Assembly (NCBI GenBank): GCA_964625145.1
Contig: CAZVAQ010000011.1
Coordinates: 1 to 40,617, forward strand
Source: CAYTRP01 sp964625145
GTDB lineage: Bacteria > Sumerlaeota > Sumerlaeia > SLMS01 > JAHLLQ01
DNA length: 40,617 bases
Direction: 5' to 3'
Below, piece after piece: positions 8,816 to 16,800 of the stretch; position 1 is the first letter of the stretch; every line of letters begins with the position of its first letter. The notes below the pieces were generated by a model. It was not told the DNA's origin, did not search any database, and worked only from the letters and a program-made list of their open reading frames with translations. A program made the translations under genes and the position numbers.

Positions 8816-10330
8816 TCAAGGCGATGTGGCCAGGAGCGGATCGCCGGGTCGCAGGATCACGATGGCGGGATCGACGAAGTACTTGTTGGCAACCCTCATG
8901 ACATCTCGCGTCGTCACCGCGCGCACGAGCTTGGGATACTCCTCGTCGTACTCGGTGCCAAGGCCCGCCACGTGCCACCAGGCCAGGTGCCACGCCTGTC
9001 CGGAGTTGGACTCATGCCGCCGCAGATAACTGCCTTCCAAGTAGGCCTTCGCGCGCTCCAGCTCCTCCTGCGTCACCGGCTCACTGCGTAATGCATCGAT
9101 CTCCGCCCACAACCGGTCGGAAATCACATGGAACCGCGCTCGCTGGATCTGGTCCCGCGAGGCGGGAATCTTCGCCTCCGGACGATACTCGCCCAGACGC
9201 GCCAGCAATCCCTCGACTGCTTCTTCGTTCATCGCCTTGCCATAGAGTGTGAACACCTTCTCGGCCAACTCCGGATCATCATCGCTGATGACCGAAGGGG
9301 AACTGCCAATATAGGCCACGATGTGCCCCGCCAGCAAGCTGCGATCTGGCCACGCGCCAACCATGTAGGCCAGCGATTGACGGTCGCGCAACTCACTAAA
9401 CAATCGCGACGACATGCCCATCCCCAGCACCGCCGTGGCCACGTCCACCGCCGGGCCATCGGGATCCGTCTCGTCACAAGCGATCACGCCCATCGCGATG
9501 AATCCACCCTCCGTCTCGCGGACGATTTCCTCCACCGCAGCCGTATAACCAAATGTCTTTGTCGCGGACAGCTTCTGCGTCGAGCGGTCCGGTATGTTGC
9601 CAAAGTGCTCCTCGAACAGATCGAGGGCCTCCTCCTCTTCGATGTCACCGACAATGGCGAACGTCAACTTGCTCGGTCGAAAAGCATCGCGATGCAGCGT
9701 CACCAGATCCGTCTGCGTGATGTTGTCCAACGTGTCGGCATTCCCCTCGACGGGCCGGCCATAGGGATGGGTCCCGTAAAGCACGCGCTTCAAGCGGTGC
9801 ATCGCCGCCGATGGCGGGCGGTCGTCGCGCATGCGAATCTGGGCGCGGACGCGATCGCGCTCCAACCGGATCTCGTCCAGCGGAAACGTCGGCGAATTGA
9901 GCATGTCGGCAAAAAGCTCCATCGCTCGCGGCAAGTCATCGCGCACGCATTGGATGGAGACCTGGATCGTGTCGTGATCGGCCGAGGCACTGAAGCGCGC
10001 ACCGATGTCCTCCAGCCCCGCCGCCAGTTCATCGGCCGTGCGCGAACTGGTTCCCTTGCTCAGCAGCCGGGCCAGCAGGTTCGCGGTCCCGTCCCGTCCT
10101 TCGGGATCGGCCGTCGCGCCCGGCTGCGCCAGGCAGGTGATCGCCACGATGGCGTTGGATTCATTGCGCCGGTGCAGGACGACGGCGCCATTGTCTAGTC
10201 GGTGCATGCTGGCCTTTGGCTTTTCCGGTATCAGGATGTCTGGATTGGTGGTGCCTTTCGCACATCCCAATGGAAGCATCGGGATGATTGCAGAGAGCAG
10301 GATCACAAGAAGGGCGCGGGAGATGAACAT
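8816..10330 (-). CDS. M16 family peptidase-like lipoprotein, non-catalytic (R/Y) subunit
   Basis: The second member of an M16 (insulinase/pitrilysin) peptidase pair. The ATG at 10330 is chosen because it gives a lipoprotein signal (MFISRALLVILL...) with lipobox LPLGC, Cys23, and lies 4 bases after the upstream M16 stop. The family's zinc motif HxxEH is absent: the equivalent place reads GTANLLARLLSKGT. The second half keeps the Arg/Tyr substrate-binding pair in RLFSELRDRQSLAY. In known bacterial M16B heterodimers one subunit carries HxxEH and the other the R/Y pair, which is what this pair shows. The 504-residue length is typical. It probably acts at the periplasmic face of a membrane, degrading peptides with its partner. 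Confidence 0.9.
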   Translation of the reverse strand: MFISRALLVILLSAIIPMLPLGCAKGTTNPDILIPEKPKASMHRLDNGAVVLHRRNESNAIVAITCLAQPGATADPEGRDGTANLLARLLSKGTSSRTADELAAGLEDIGARFSASADHDTIQVSIQCVRDDLPRAMELFADMLNSPTFPLDEIRLERDRVRAQIRMRDDRPPSAAMHRLKRVLYGTHPYGRPVEGNADTLDNITQTDLVTLHRDAFRPSKLTFAIVGDIEEEEALDLFEEHFGNIPDRSTQKLSATKTFGYTAAVEEIVRETEGGFIAMGVIACDETDPDGPAVDVATAVLGMGMSSRLFSELRDRQSLAYMVGAWPDRSLLAGHIVAYIGSSPSVISDDDPELAEKVFTLYGKAMNEEAVEGLLARLGEYRPEAKIPASRDQIQRARFHVISDRLWAEIDALRSEPVTQEELERAKAYLEGSYLRRHESNSGQAWHLAWWHVAGLGTEYDEEYPKLVRAVTTRDVMRVANKYFVDPAIVILRPGDPLLATSP

Positions 10331-10334
10331 CCGT

Positions 10335-11739
10335 TCACAACCCGGCACCGACAAGGTCACGCGCAGCGGGCTTGGCAACATAGAAGCTCGCGTTCTCCGG
10401 CGTCATGAGTTCCAGGATGCCGATGACTTCGGCTTCCTGAACCCGCTCGACAGCGGGCGGGTAACCGGCCAGCAGCTCCCCATTTTCCAGCAGGACATGG
10501 CTTTGCCCCACGATTCCCGTCCTGCCCGCGTTTGTCTCCGCCTGGTACAGGTGCTCGGTGATGAGCTGCCGCCGCGCACGGCGCATCTCCGCATCGCTGA
10601 AGCCATCCTTCGCCGCGCGACGCAGTTCCGCAAAGATCTCCTCGCGCACTGTCTCCAACCGATCCTCCTCACAGGTGCCATACACAGCAATGAATCCCGG
10701 ATATGGCAGCGAGAGGAAGAACGTCCCGATCGTGGAGACCAATCCCTTCTTCTCGCGCAGCGCATTGGTCAGCCGCGAGGTGCGGCCACCCGTCAGAAGC
10801 TGGTCAGCCATGTCCTGCGCGGCGATCCCCTCCAGCGTCGTCACCTCCGTGGCGGGGAAAACGATGAAGAAGTAGGTCTGCTGCCAATCGCGCGACCAGG
10901 TGACCTCCTCCGGCGGCGTGTAGATTGTTGCGGGAGCAGTCAATCGTCGGACTCCAATCACCAAAGTATTGCCGCACGCGCCGCCGCAATAGGTCCGCAT
11001 TGATGTCGCCCGAGACGACCAGTGCCATGTTCGACGGCACATAGTACCGCTCGTGATGCTCGGCAATCTGGTCCCGCGTCATCGCGGACACCGTCTCTGG
11101 AGAACCGATGACAGTCCCCGCCAAGGGACCTTCGGTGAAGACACGCCGCGTGATCTCGTCGAAGAGAAACCCGATGGGGTTGTCTTCCTTGAGGCGAATC
11201 TCCTCCAGGATGACGCCCCGCTCACGCTCGACCTCCACCGGATCGATGGTCGAATTGCGGATCACATCCGCCAGATCCTCCAGCGCCGCATCCAGGTGGA
11301 TCGAAGGGACGGTCATGTAGTAATGCGTGAAGTTCATGCTCGTGGCGGCGTTGAGATAACCGCCCAGCGCCTCGATCCGCCGATCGTACTCCCCCACCGG
11401 CAGGCGCGGGGTCCCCTTGAACAACATGTGCTCCAGAAAATGGCTGATCCCGGCAAGGTGCGCGGGTTCGTCGGCGCTCCCCACACGAACCCACATGTCC
11501 AGCGTCACCAGCGGCACGTCGCTGTGCTCCAGCGCATAAACCGTCAAGCCATTGTCCAATTGAAATTGCGTCATGTTCACCTGGGGGTTGGGGACTGGGC
11601 GGCGCCCGAGGAGGGAACACCCGGAAATCAAGAGAGCGAGCCCCAGAATGCAAAGCACGGTGCCTGCCAACCGGGGGCGGTGCCTTGTTGCCGAATGGCT
11701 GGCGGCGGGCGCAATGAAGCTTGTGGGGTTCCTCGACAT
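10335..11739 (-). pseudogene. M16 zinc protease, catalytic subunit, lipoprotein; frame disrupted
   Basis: The N-terminal part is read from ATG 11739 and holds a lipobox (LISGC, Cys41), the zinc motif HFLEH (100-104) and the third ligand in ERGVILEEIRLKEDNP (Glu near 180). This frame loses sense after FGDWSPTID near 10939 and stops at 10804. The C-terminal half continues in another frame from about LTAPATIYTPPEE to TGA 10337-10335, with good M16 sequence including SRLTNALREKKGLVS, which lacks the Tyr of the R/Y pair. Reading through needs one base skipped around 10935-10955. I see no slippery run there, so this is either a sequencing/assembly error or a recent mutation; both halves otherwise look under selection. 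The 11739 start gives a rather long n-region before the hydrophobic core, so the start is uncertain. Confidence 0.85.
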
Positions 11740-11883
11740 GGCCCCCGGAGTACGGACGCCGGGGCATGTGGCCAAGGGGGAATGCCACATCCCGCGCTTA
11801 TGTCTTGCCGTGCGCACCGCCAAAAGGCTTAACAGGCCAAGCTCGGGCGCGCTGCCCGTCAGTCCCAACCTCGAGGGGAACCC

Positions 11884-14187
11884 ATGAGAGCAACGCGAAT
11901 GCTTGTGATCGCCGGACTTTCGGTCTCACTGCCATTGTTGGCGCAAGGCGCGGAGATCCGCTTGGACGGCCCCCACCTGCTCAAGAGCCACGTCAGGGCT
12001 TCCTCCTTGGTCGTCGCGGATCTCAATAGCGATGGGCTGCCTGATATCGCCACAATCTCCAATGATGAGGGACTCCTGCGCATCTACCACCGGATCGCCG
12101 AAAGGGATGAGTCCGACGAGGAGCTCCAGGACTTCCGGCGCGAGGAGGTCACGCTCGACCGCGTGGTCCGCGCCATGGTCGCCGTTGATGTGAACGGTAA
12201 CGGGCGCTCCGATCTGGTCATGGCAGGGGGCGAGGGGACATTGGCCATCTACCTCCAAGGGGAGGATGGCCGCCTGCAGAAGGCGCCGGACGTCGACCTG
12301 CGCGCAACCCGCCTGGTCACCGCGGACCTGAACCGTGACGGCCATCGGGACCTCATCGCCGTCGGCGCCAATCGGCTCCAGATCGTCCACGGCGGCCCGG
12401 AGGGGCTGGACTTTGACAAGCCGCGGGTCTTTTTCACGCCCACATCCCTTGGCACGGACCCGCTCGTCCTCGACATCAACGACGACGGACTGATGGATAT
12501 CGTCTACCTCTCTTCCGAGAACCGGGAGATGATTCACGTCCGTCTGCAGGACCGGGATGGCAATTTTCCCGCCGAGATCGCCCTCAAGACCGGACAGGTC
12601 CGTGATCTGGATGCGATTCGCTTGAACGACAAGCGCGACATTTTGGCCGCAGTGCAGGGCCGCACCCGCCAGGTCGTCCTCCTCCAGATGGGTGATCCCG
12701 TCGAGGAAGAGAGTGACGAATCCCGGCTGCTCCTCGGTGATCCGCAAATCATAGGCTTCGATCCCGACCGCCGCGACAACACCCCCTATGTCACCGTCGC
12801 CGATGTCGATGGTGATGGGCGCCAGGACATGGTCGTCGAAATGCCGGGCACTGCTTCCCTGCGAATCGTCCGCCAGACCGAGACCGGCTCCTTGGTTCCC
12901 GATGAGTTCCCATCTTTTCGCGACATCCGGTCAGTCACCGCATGGCCCGCCAATGCCGGTGAACCCACGCCGCTGTTGATGCTAAGCGGCAGCGAAAAGG
13001 CCCTCGGCGTGGCGATCGCCTCCGCCGGAGACCGCTTTCACGTCCCGTTTCCCTCCACCCTGCAAACTGTCGGTCGGCCACTCGCCGCCGGTGCGCCCCG
13101 CATTCAGGGAGCCCCCACACTGGTGGTGCTGGAGGAAGGCACCGAATCCAGCACGGCCATCCTTCGCAGCTACCCGTCCTTCGATGCCCGTGAAGCCACT
13201 CTGGGAGAAGCACAAGAGCTGCTGAAGTTGGAGCAGCTCAAGGAAATGCCCCGGTCCGTGGTCGTAGCCGACTTGGATCGAGACGGCGCTGATGATTTGC
13301 TGGTCTTCTACCAATACGCCTCTCCAGGCGTCTTGCGCCAATCGGCCGATGGGAAGTTTGAAATCCTGCAACCCGCCGGACTGCTGGCCGGTTTGCTGGA
13401 GTCCACATCTCCCGGCAATTTCCTCTCCGAAACATTGGCGGGCCTTGGGGAGAGCACCGTCCTCGTCGCCCGCGACGAGTTTGTTCGCGCTTTCCATCTG
13501 GACGAGACCGGAACCGCCAGCATCACGCAGCAGTTCAATGGTCGCAACTCCCGCGCGCAAGTACGCACCGCTGCCGTGGCAAACCTGCGCGGTTCAGACA
13601 GCCGAGAAGTCGTGCTCTATGACACCGCGAACAATGTGCTGACCGTCTACGGAACCGGCAACGGAGAGGGCGCCTACGAAGTGATTCGCCATGTGGACAT
13701 CCCATCTGCCGGCTATCGCCAGCTCCAGGCGCTGGATCTGGACGGCGACCAACGCGACGAACTGGTACTCATGGCCCCGGATCGCATGGCGATTATCCAC
13801 AGCCGCCTGCTCAACGGCGGACTGGATACTCTGGACAGTGTGGAGACCCCCGAGGAGGAAGGCGGCTACGGCCTTGTCCGCTCGATCAGCATCTCAAGCC
13901 CGAATGCCACGGAATTGGCCGCTCTGGAAATGCGCCGCGCCACATTGGATTTATTCACCTTGGAAGCCAAGGATGAAAGTGAAACACCAAAGCTCTCCAA
14001 GCTCCGCTCGTTCCGCGTCTATGACAGCGAAATGAGCATCGCGGGCAGGGTCAACCTCGACGCCGCCCCCGAGCCGCGCGAACTACGCACCGCGGATTTC
14101 AACGGCGACGGACTCATGGATCTGGTCCTGATGGTGCACGACTTCATCATCGTATACCATCAGCAACCGGCGGACGAAAAAACCTAG
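11884..14187 (+). CDS. Secreted FG-GAP/VCBS repeat protein
   Basis: A 767-residue exported protein with a signal peptide (about residues 1-22, MRATRMLVIAGLSVSLPLLA) and a likely beta-propeller made of FG-GAP/VCBS blades. Calcium-binding loops of the DxNxDGxxD type recur: DLNSDGLPD, DVNGNGRSD, DLNRDGHRD, DINDDGLMD, DVDGDGRQD, DLDRDGADD, DLDGDQRDE and, at the end, DFNGDGLMD. Such proteins usually bind ligands or form surface scaffolds. There is no visible enzyme domain, sortase signal or Por-type C-terminal sorting domain. A GAGGGG Shine-Dalgarno lies a few bases before the ATG. It is transcribed divergently from the M16 run, sharing a 144-base intergenic region, and converges on the DUF3109-like gene with 28 bases between stops. 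Confidence 0.9.
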   Translation: MRATRMLVIAGLSVSLPLLAQGAEIRLDGPHLLKSHVRASSLVVADLNSDGLPDIATISNDEGLLRIYHRIAERDESDEELQDFRREEVTLDRVVRAMVAVDVNGNGRSDLVMAGGEGTLAIYLQGEDGRLQKAPDVDLRATRLVTADLNRDGHRDLIAVGANRLQIVHGGPEGLDFDKPRVFFTPTSLGTDPLVLDINDDGLMDIVYLSSENREMIHVRLQDRDGNFPAEIALKTGQVRDLDAIRLNDKRDILAAVQGRTRQVVLLQMGDPVEEESDESRLLLGDPQIIGFDPDRRDNTPYVTVADVDGDGRQDMVVEMPGTASLRIVRQTETGSLVPDEFPSFRDIRSVTAWPANAGEPTPLLMLSGSEKALGVAIASAGDRFHVPFPSTLQTVGRPLAAGAPRIQGAPTLVVLEEGTESSTAILRSYPSFDAREATLGEAQELLKLEQLKEMPRSVVVADLDRDGADDLLVFYQYASPGVLRQSADGKFEILQPAGLLAGLLESTSPGNFLSETLAGLGESTVLVARDEFVRAFHLDETGTASITQQFNGRNSRAQVRTAAVANLRGSDSREVVLYDTANNVLTVYGTGNGEGAYEVIRHVDIPSAGYRQLQALDLDGDQRDELVLMAPDRMAIIHSRLLNGGLDTLDSVETPEEEGGYGLVRSISISSPNATELAALEMRRATLDLFTLEAKDESETPKLSKLRSFRVYDSEMSIAGRVNLDAAPEPRELRTADFNGDGLMDLVLMVHDFIIVYHQQPADEKT

Positions 14188-14215
14188 GTCGCTTCAGCCC
14201 GGAACTGATCGCGGT

Positions 14216-14908
14216 TCAGCGATTGTCGCGATGCCACTGCTTGATTTCCTTGTACAGTTCCCGGCCCGCGAGTTCCCCCAGCGTCTCCAACTCTTCGCGC
14301 AGGACTTCGTAGGCCGGCTTCCCATCACAGCGCTCCTTGCCGCATGGCGTGTAGGGCGCATAACCCGGAAAGTCTTCATCGGCCAAAGGATCATTCCCCA
14401 TCGTTGGCAACCAGATCACCGTGCGGTTGTCACGCTCCAAGGAGATTGGATGCAGCCAGCAACTGATGGGCTTGTAGGCCCACGGATGATCGCCGTGTTC
14501 CATGGCCAGGGTCTGGAGGCTGCACCGGCCGTCGGGGAACCGGAAAACGCAGGAGGTGCGTTCGAAGTGCTTCGGGAATTCCACATGCCGCGGATACGTT
14601 TCCTTGCGCGCGGCAGTCTTGCGCGTCGGGCTGCCCAGGAACTCCGCGTCCTCAAACGCATTCTCCGGCGTCAGCTTCAACTGCTTGAAGAAGACCGGAT
14701 GCGCCCCGACGACATGCGTCAGAAGCCGCTCCTCATCCTCGTCAAGACACACGCCATCGTAGCAGCACGTGCCGCGGCATCCCTCCATCGTGCATTGCTG
14801 GATCAGCGTGCCAAAGCTGGCATAATCCACCGGCGCGCGCCGTATGCGCCGCTTGATGAACTGCTTCCAATCGGGAAAGGCATCCAACAATTGATCACGT
14901 CTGAGCAT
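14216..14908 (-). CDS. DUF3109-like cysteine-cluster protein (YkgJ-related)
   Basis: A 230-residue cytosolic protein with a probable metal or Fe-S binding cysteine cluster; the biochemical role is unknown. The ATG at 14908 is preceded by a strong AGGAG Shine-Dalgarno, which decides against a longer upstream frame. Cysteines occur in CTMEGCRGTCCYDGVC near the N-terminus, in SCVFRFPDGRC, in KPISCWLHPIS (the family's characteristic KPISCHLYPI-like motif) and in TPCGKERC. This spacing matches DUF3109/YkgJ-type proteins. It diverges from the MOSC gene across 71 bases. The shared intergenic region and the redox flavour of MOSC proteins are suggestive but prove nothing. Confidence 0.78.
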   Translation of the reverse strand: MLRRDQLLDAFPDWKQFIKRRIRRAPVDYASFGTLIQQCTMEGCRGTCCYDGVCLDEDEERLLTHVVGAHPVFFKQLKLTPENAFEDAEFLGSPTRKTAARKETYPRHVEFPKHFERTSCVFRFPDGRCSLQTLAMEHGDHPWAYKPISCWLHPISLERDNRTVIWLPTMGNDPLADEDFPGYAPYTPCGKERCDGKPAYEVLREELETLGELAGRELYKEIKQWHRDNR

Positions 14909-14979
14909 GTTTCTCCTCGGCACCGTTTGGTGGGCTGGGTAATAGCCCGACCGAGACCCAACGGAGTCAACGTATAACC

Positions 14980-15669
14980 ATGACGATACCGCAGCCGCAG
15001 TTGGTGACCTTGAGCACCGGCAAACCAAAGGTTCTGGGAACATTGCCCGATGGATCGCCGTTCATCAGCTCCATCGCACGGCAACCAGTCTCCGGACCGG
15101 TGCAACTCTCCATCGGCGGCTTTGACGATGACGCATGCGAGTATCATGGTCATCATGGCCTGGACCTGGCTGTAAACGTCTTTGCCGATGAAGACTATCC
15201 CTACTTCGAGGAGCTGGCCGGCAGGACGCTCCCTCGCCCCGGCTTTGGCGAAAACCTGACACTGCGCGGATACACAGACCGCGACGCCATCGTCGGCGAT
15301 GTCCTTCGCGTGGGCACCGCCTTGCTCCAGGTCAGCCAACCGCGGGTGCCTTGCAGCACTCTCGTCAGGTTCCACCACCTCCCCCGCATCATCCGTTGGA
15401 TGGAGGATGCCCGGCGCACGGGCTACTACCTGCGCGTGTTGGAACCCGGCGTCGTGTCACCCGATAGCCCCATTCAACTGGTGGATCGCGGCACCAGCGG
15501 CTGGAGCATCTTCGCACTCGAGGAAGTGATGTACGCCAAAGTCATCGACCAACAGCTCGTCGACGAACTCCAGGAAGTGAAGGATTTGGCGCAGAACTGG
15601 AAATCGAGCTTGATCCACCGCGCACGCAGGCGTCAGCCGTCCAACATGGAGTCAACAACCGCCCCATGA
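14980..15669 (+). CDS. MOSC domain protein (YiiM-like)
   Basis: MOSC domains are the C-terminal sulfur-carrier domains of molybdenum-cofactor sulfurases; stand-alone YiiM-like proteins bind molybdenum cofactor and act in detoxifying reductions or cofactor transfer. The 229 residues show the family pattern: YHGHHGLDLAVNVFADEDY (55-73), GFGENLTLRGYT (88-99), VGDVLRVGTALLQVSQPRVPC (105-125) with the conserved Cys125, and a helical tail. The C-terminal ~45 residues resemble the small 3-alpha extension of YiiM. There is no strong Shine-Dalgarno before the ATG. The stop overlaps the start of the FHA gene in an ATGA, so the two are translationally coupled. Function beyond cofactor binding is inferred. 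Confidence 0.85.
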   Translation: MTIPQPQLVTLSTGKPKVLGTLPDGSPFISSIARQPVSGPVQLSIGGFDDDACEYHGHHGLDLAVNVFADEDYPYFEELAGRTLPRPGFGENLTLRGYTDRDAIVGDVLRVGTALLQVSQPRVPCSTLVRFHHLPRIIRWMEDARRTGYYLRVLEPGVVSPDSPIQLVDRGTSGWSIFALEEVMYAKVIDQQLVDELQEVKDLAQNWKSSLIHRARRRQPSNMESTTAP

Positions 15670-16208
15670 ACATTAGGCGCCGCGAATCCCAGGATCAATC
15701 CACCGATCTCCCAACGCAGCGGGATGAGGACGAGCTGCAGACGGTCTTGTCCCTGACGCCGACGGATTTCCACACCTCGGAGGTGGAGGAGACTGCCATC
15801 ACCCCCCGCCCCTCCCGGGAGCGGATCAAGGCCCCGGCGCCGCGCCGCTATATGCTGGCCATTGCATCCGACAGCGGCCCCAGGATGCTGGCTTTTGCAG
15901 ACCACAGATTGTCCGTGGGCCGGCTGGAAGACAACGCCCTATGTCTCAAGCATGGCAGCGTATCCCGCCGCCATGCCACCTTCGAACTGACCAAGCGGGG
16001 CCTGTCGGTCACAGACTTGGGGAGCCAGAACGGCACAAGCGTCAACGGCGAGCCCACCACCGGACAAGCCTTCCTGAAACCCGGCGACATCGTCCGCGTC
16101 GGATACGTCGCCATCTTCTACTTCGGATTCGTCAGCCCCGACGACCCGCCCCAGATCGAAGTGGTCAGCCAATCTGTCGCCTTGGTGCCAAGAGTACCGG
16201 AAACTTGA
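15666..16208 (+). CDS. FHA domain protein
   Basis: A 180-residue cytosolic phosphothreonine-binding protein. The FHA fold spans roughly residues 78-155 with the expected Gly85-Arg86, the S-x-x-H (Ser100, His103) and Asn122-Gly123 ligand-contact residues in LSVGRLEDN, GSVSRRH and SQNGTSVNG. The N-terminal ~65 residues are low-complexity and rich in Thr, Glu and Pro (for example TPTDFHTSEVEETAITPRP). Such tails can carry the phosphothreonine in FHA regulators, but that is inference. No kinase gene is in the window. Its start overlaps the MOSC stop (ATGA). It faces the FHA-GAF-SpoIIE phosphatase gene, which is on the opposite strand about 590 bases away, and may belong to the same signalling network. 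Confidence 0.9.
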   Translation: MNIRRRESQDQSTDLPTQRDEDELQTVLSLTPTDFHTSEVEETAITPRPSRERIKAPAPRRYMLAIASDSGPRMLAFADHRLSVGRLEDNALCLKHGSVSRRHATFELTKRGLSVTDLGSQNGTSVNGEPTTGQAFLKPGDIVRVGYVAIFYFGFVSPDDPPQIEVVSQSVALVPRVPET

Positions 16209-16381
16209 AACGGTCTTCTGTCAACTGAGCCGGCCTGGCGGTTGAAGAGAGCCAGCCCGATGGTCCTTTGTGACCACCTTGCATTCCCTTCATGCTCCGC
16301 GATCCAGTCCCTTCGTTGCCCACGCGCATCATCGACGGTCAACTGGTCACAAGCGCCCCATGGATGCCCCATGACTGACAG

Positions 16382-16410
16382 GCGCCCGAATTGCGCACTG
16401 CTTCGGGCGC
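16382..16410. other. Stem-loop in intergenic region
   Basis: The arms GCGCCCGAA (16382-16390) and TTCGGGCGC (16402-16410) are perfect complements around an 11-base loop. No T-run follows on either strand, so it is not a classical intrinsic terminator. It lies between the ends of two convergent genes, where a bidirectional 3'-end hairpin would be useful. Confidence 0.5.
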
Positions 16411-16472
16411 GCACAAAAACCATGCTTCACCGCGAAAGGTGACGGCATGGGAGAGTGCTGGCCACCCGATGG

Positions 16473-16655
16473 TCAGATCTCATACCCTTCCATTTGTTCG
16501 AGATAGTCCCCCCAGGCTTGAGAACCTGCATCAAGGGACTGGCCATAGTTTCCCGTGTCCTCGGTATCGTCAAAGGAGACCGGATTCAAGTAGCCGTTAG
16601 CCGGGGCAGTGTGAGGTTCGGAGCGGTCAGCGGGGGCCTTGCGGGGCGATTGCAT
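16473..16655 (-). CDS. Possible small acidic protein (60 residues)
   Basis: An ATG-TGA frame of 60 residues with a GAGG ribosome-binding site about 10 bases upstream. The N-terminal third is basic and Pro-rich; the rest is acidic and polar (NPVSFDDTEDTGNYGQSLD, ending YLEQMEGYEI), which looks protein-like rather than random. G or C occupies the third position in about 63% of codons by my count, lower than the neighbours appear. It lies downstream of the SpoIIE-type phosphatase on the same strand, 145 bases past its stop. There is no recognised family, and it could be chance. Confidence 0.35.
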   Translation of the reverse strand: MQSPRKAPADRSEPHTAPANGYLNPVSFDDTEDTGNYGQSLDAGSQAWGDYLEQMEGYEI

Positions 16656-16800
16656 GGGGGGAACGCCTCACTCGTGGATTGTTGCAACGGGAGGAAGGTG
16701 CGAAATCCGTTCCGGAAGTAAGCCCTTTATGGCTTGGTGCGCTCCAACCGCACAAGCAATTTCGAGTGTAGGATGGTGGGGGGGAAGAACAGAGCAGCTC

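Larger units (their letters stand above)
16209..16800. other. Gene-poor stretch between FHA and SpoIIE-phosphatase genes
   Basis: About 590 bases between two convergent genes. It contains a 9-bp perfect stem-loop (16382-16410) and one plausible small minus-strand ORF (16473-16655). No tRNA-like fold, riboswitch motif or repeat is visible to me. Plus-strand open frames here have unlikely composition and no ribosome-binding site. Confidence 0.5.

Noticed and set aside
11741..11765. CCCCGG...CCGGGG hairpin just upstream of the M16 catalytic gene start
   Set aside because: Only 6 bp with a 10-base loop in very GC-rich DNA, and the start codon there is uncertain; not strong enough to call regulatory.
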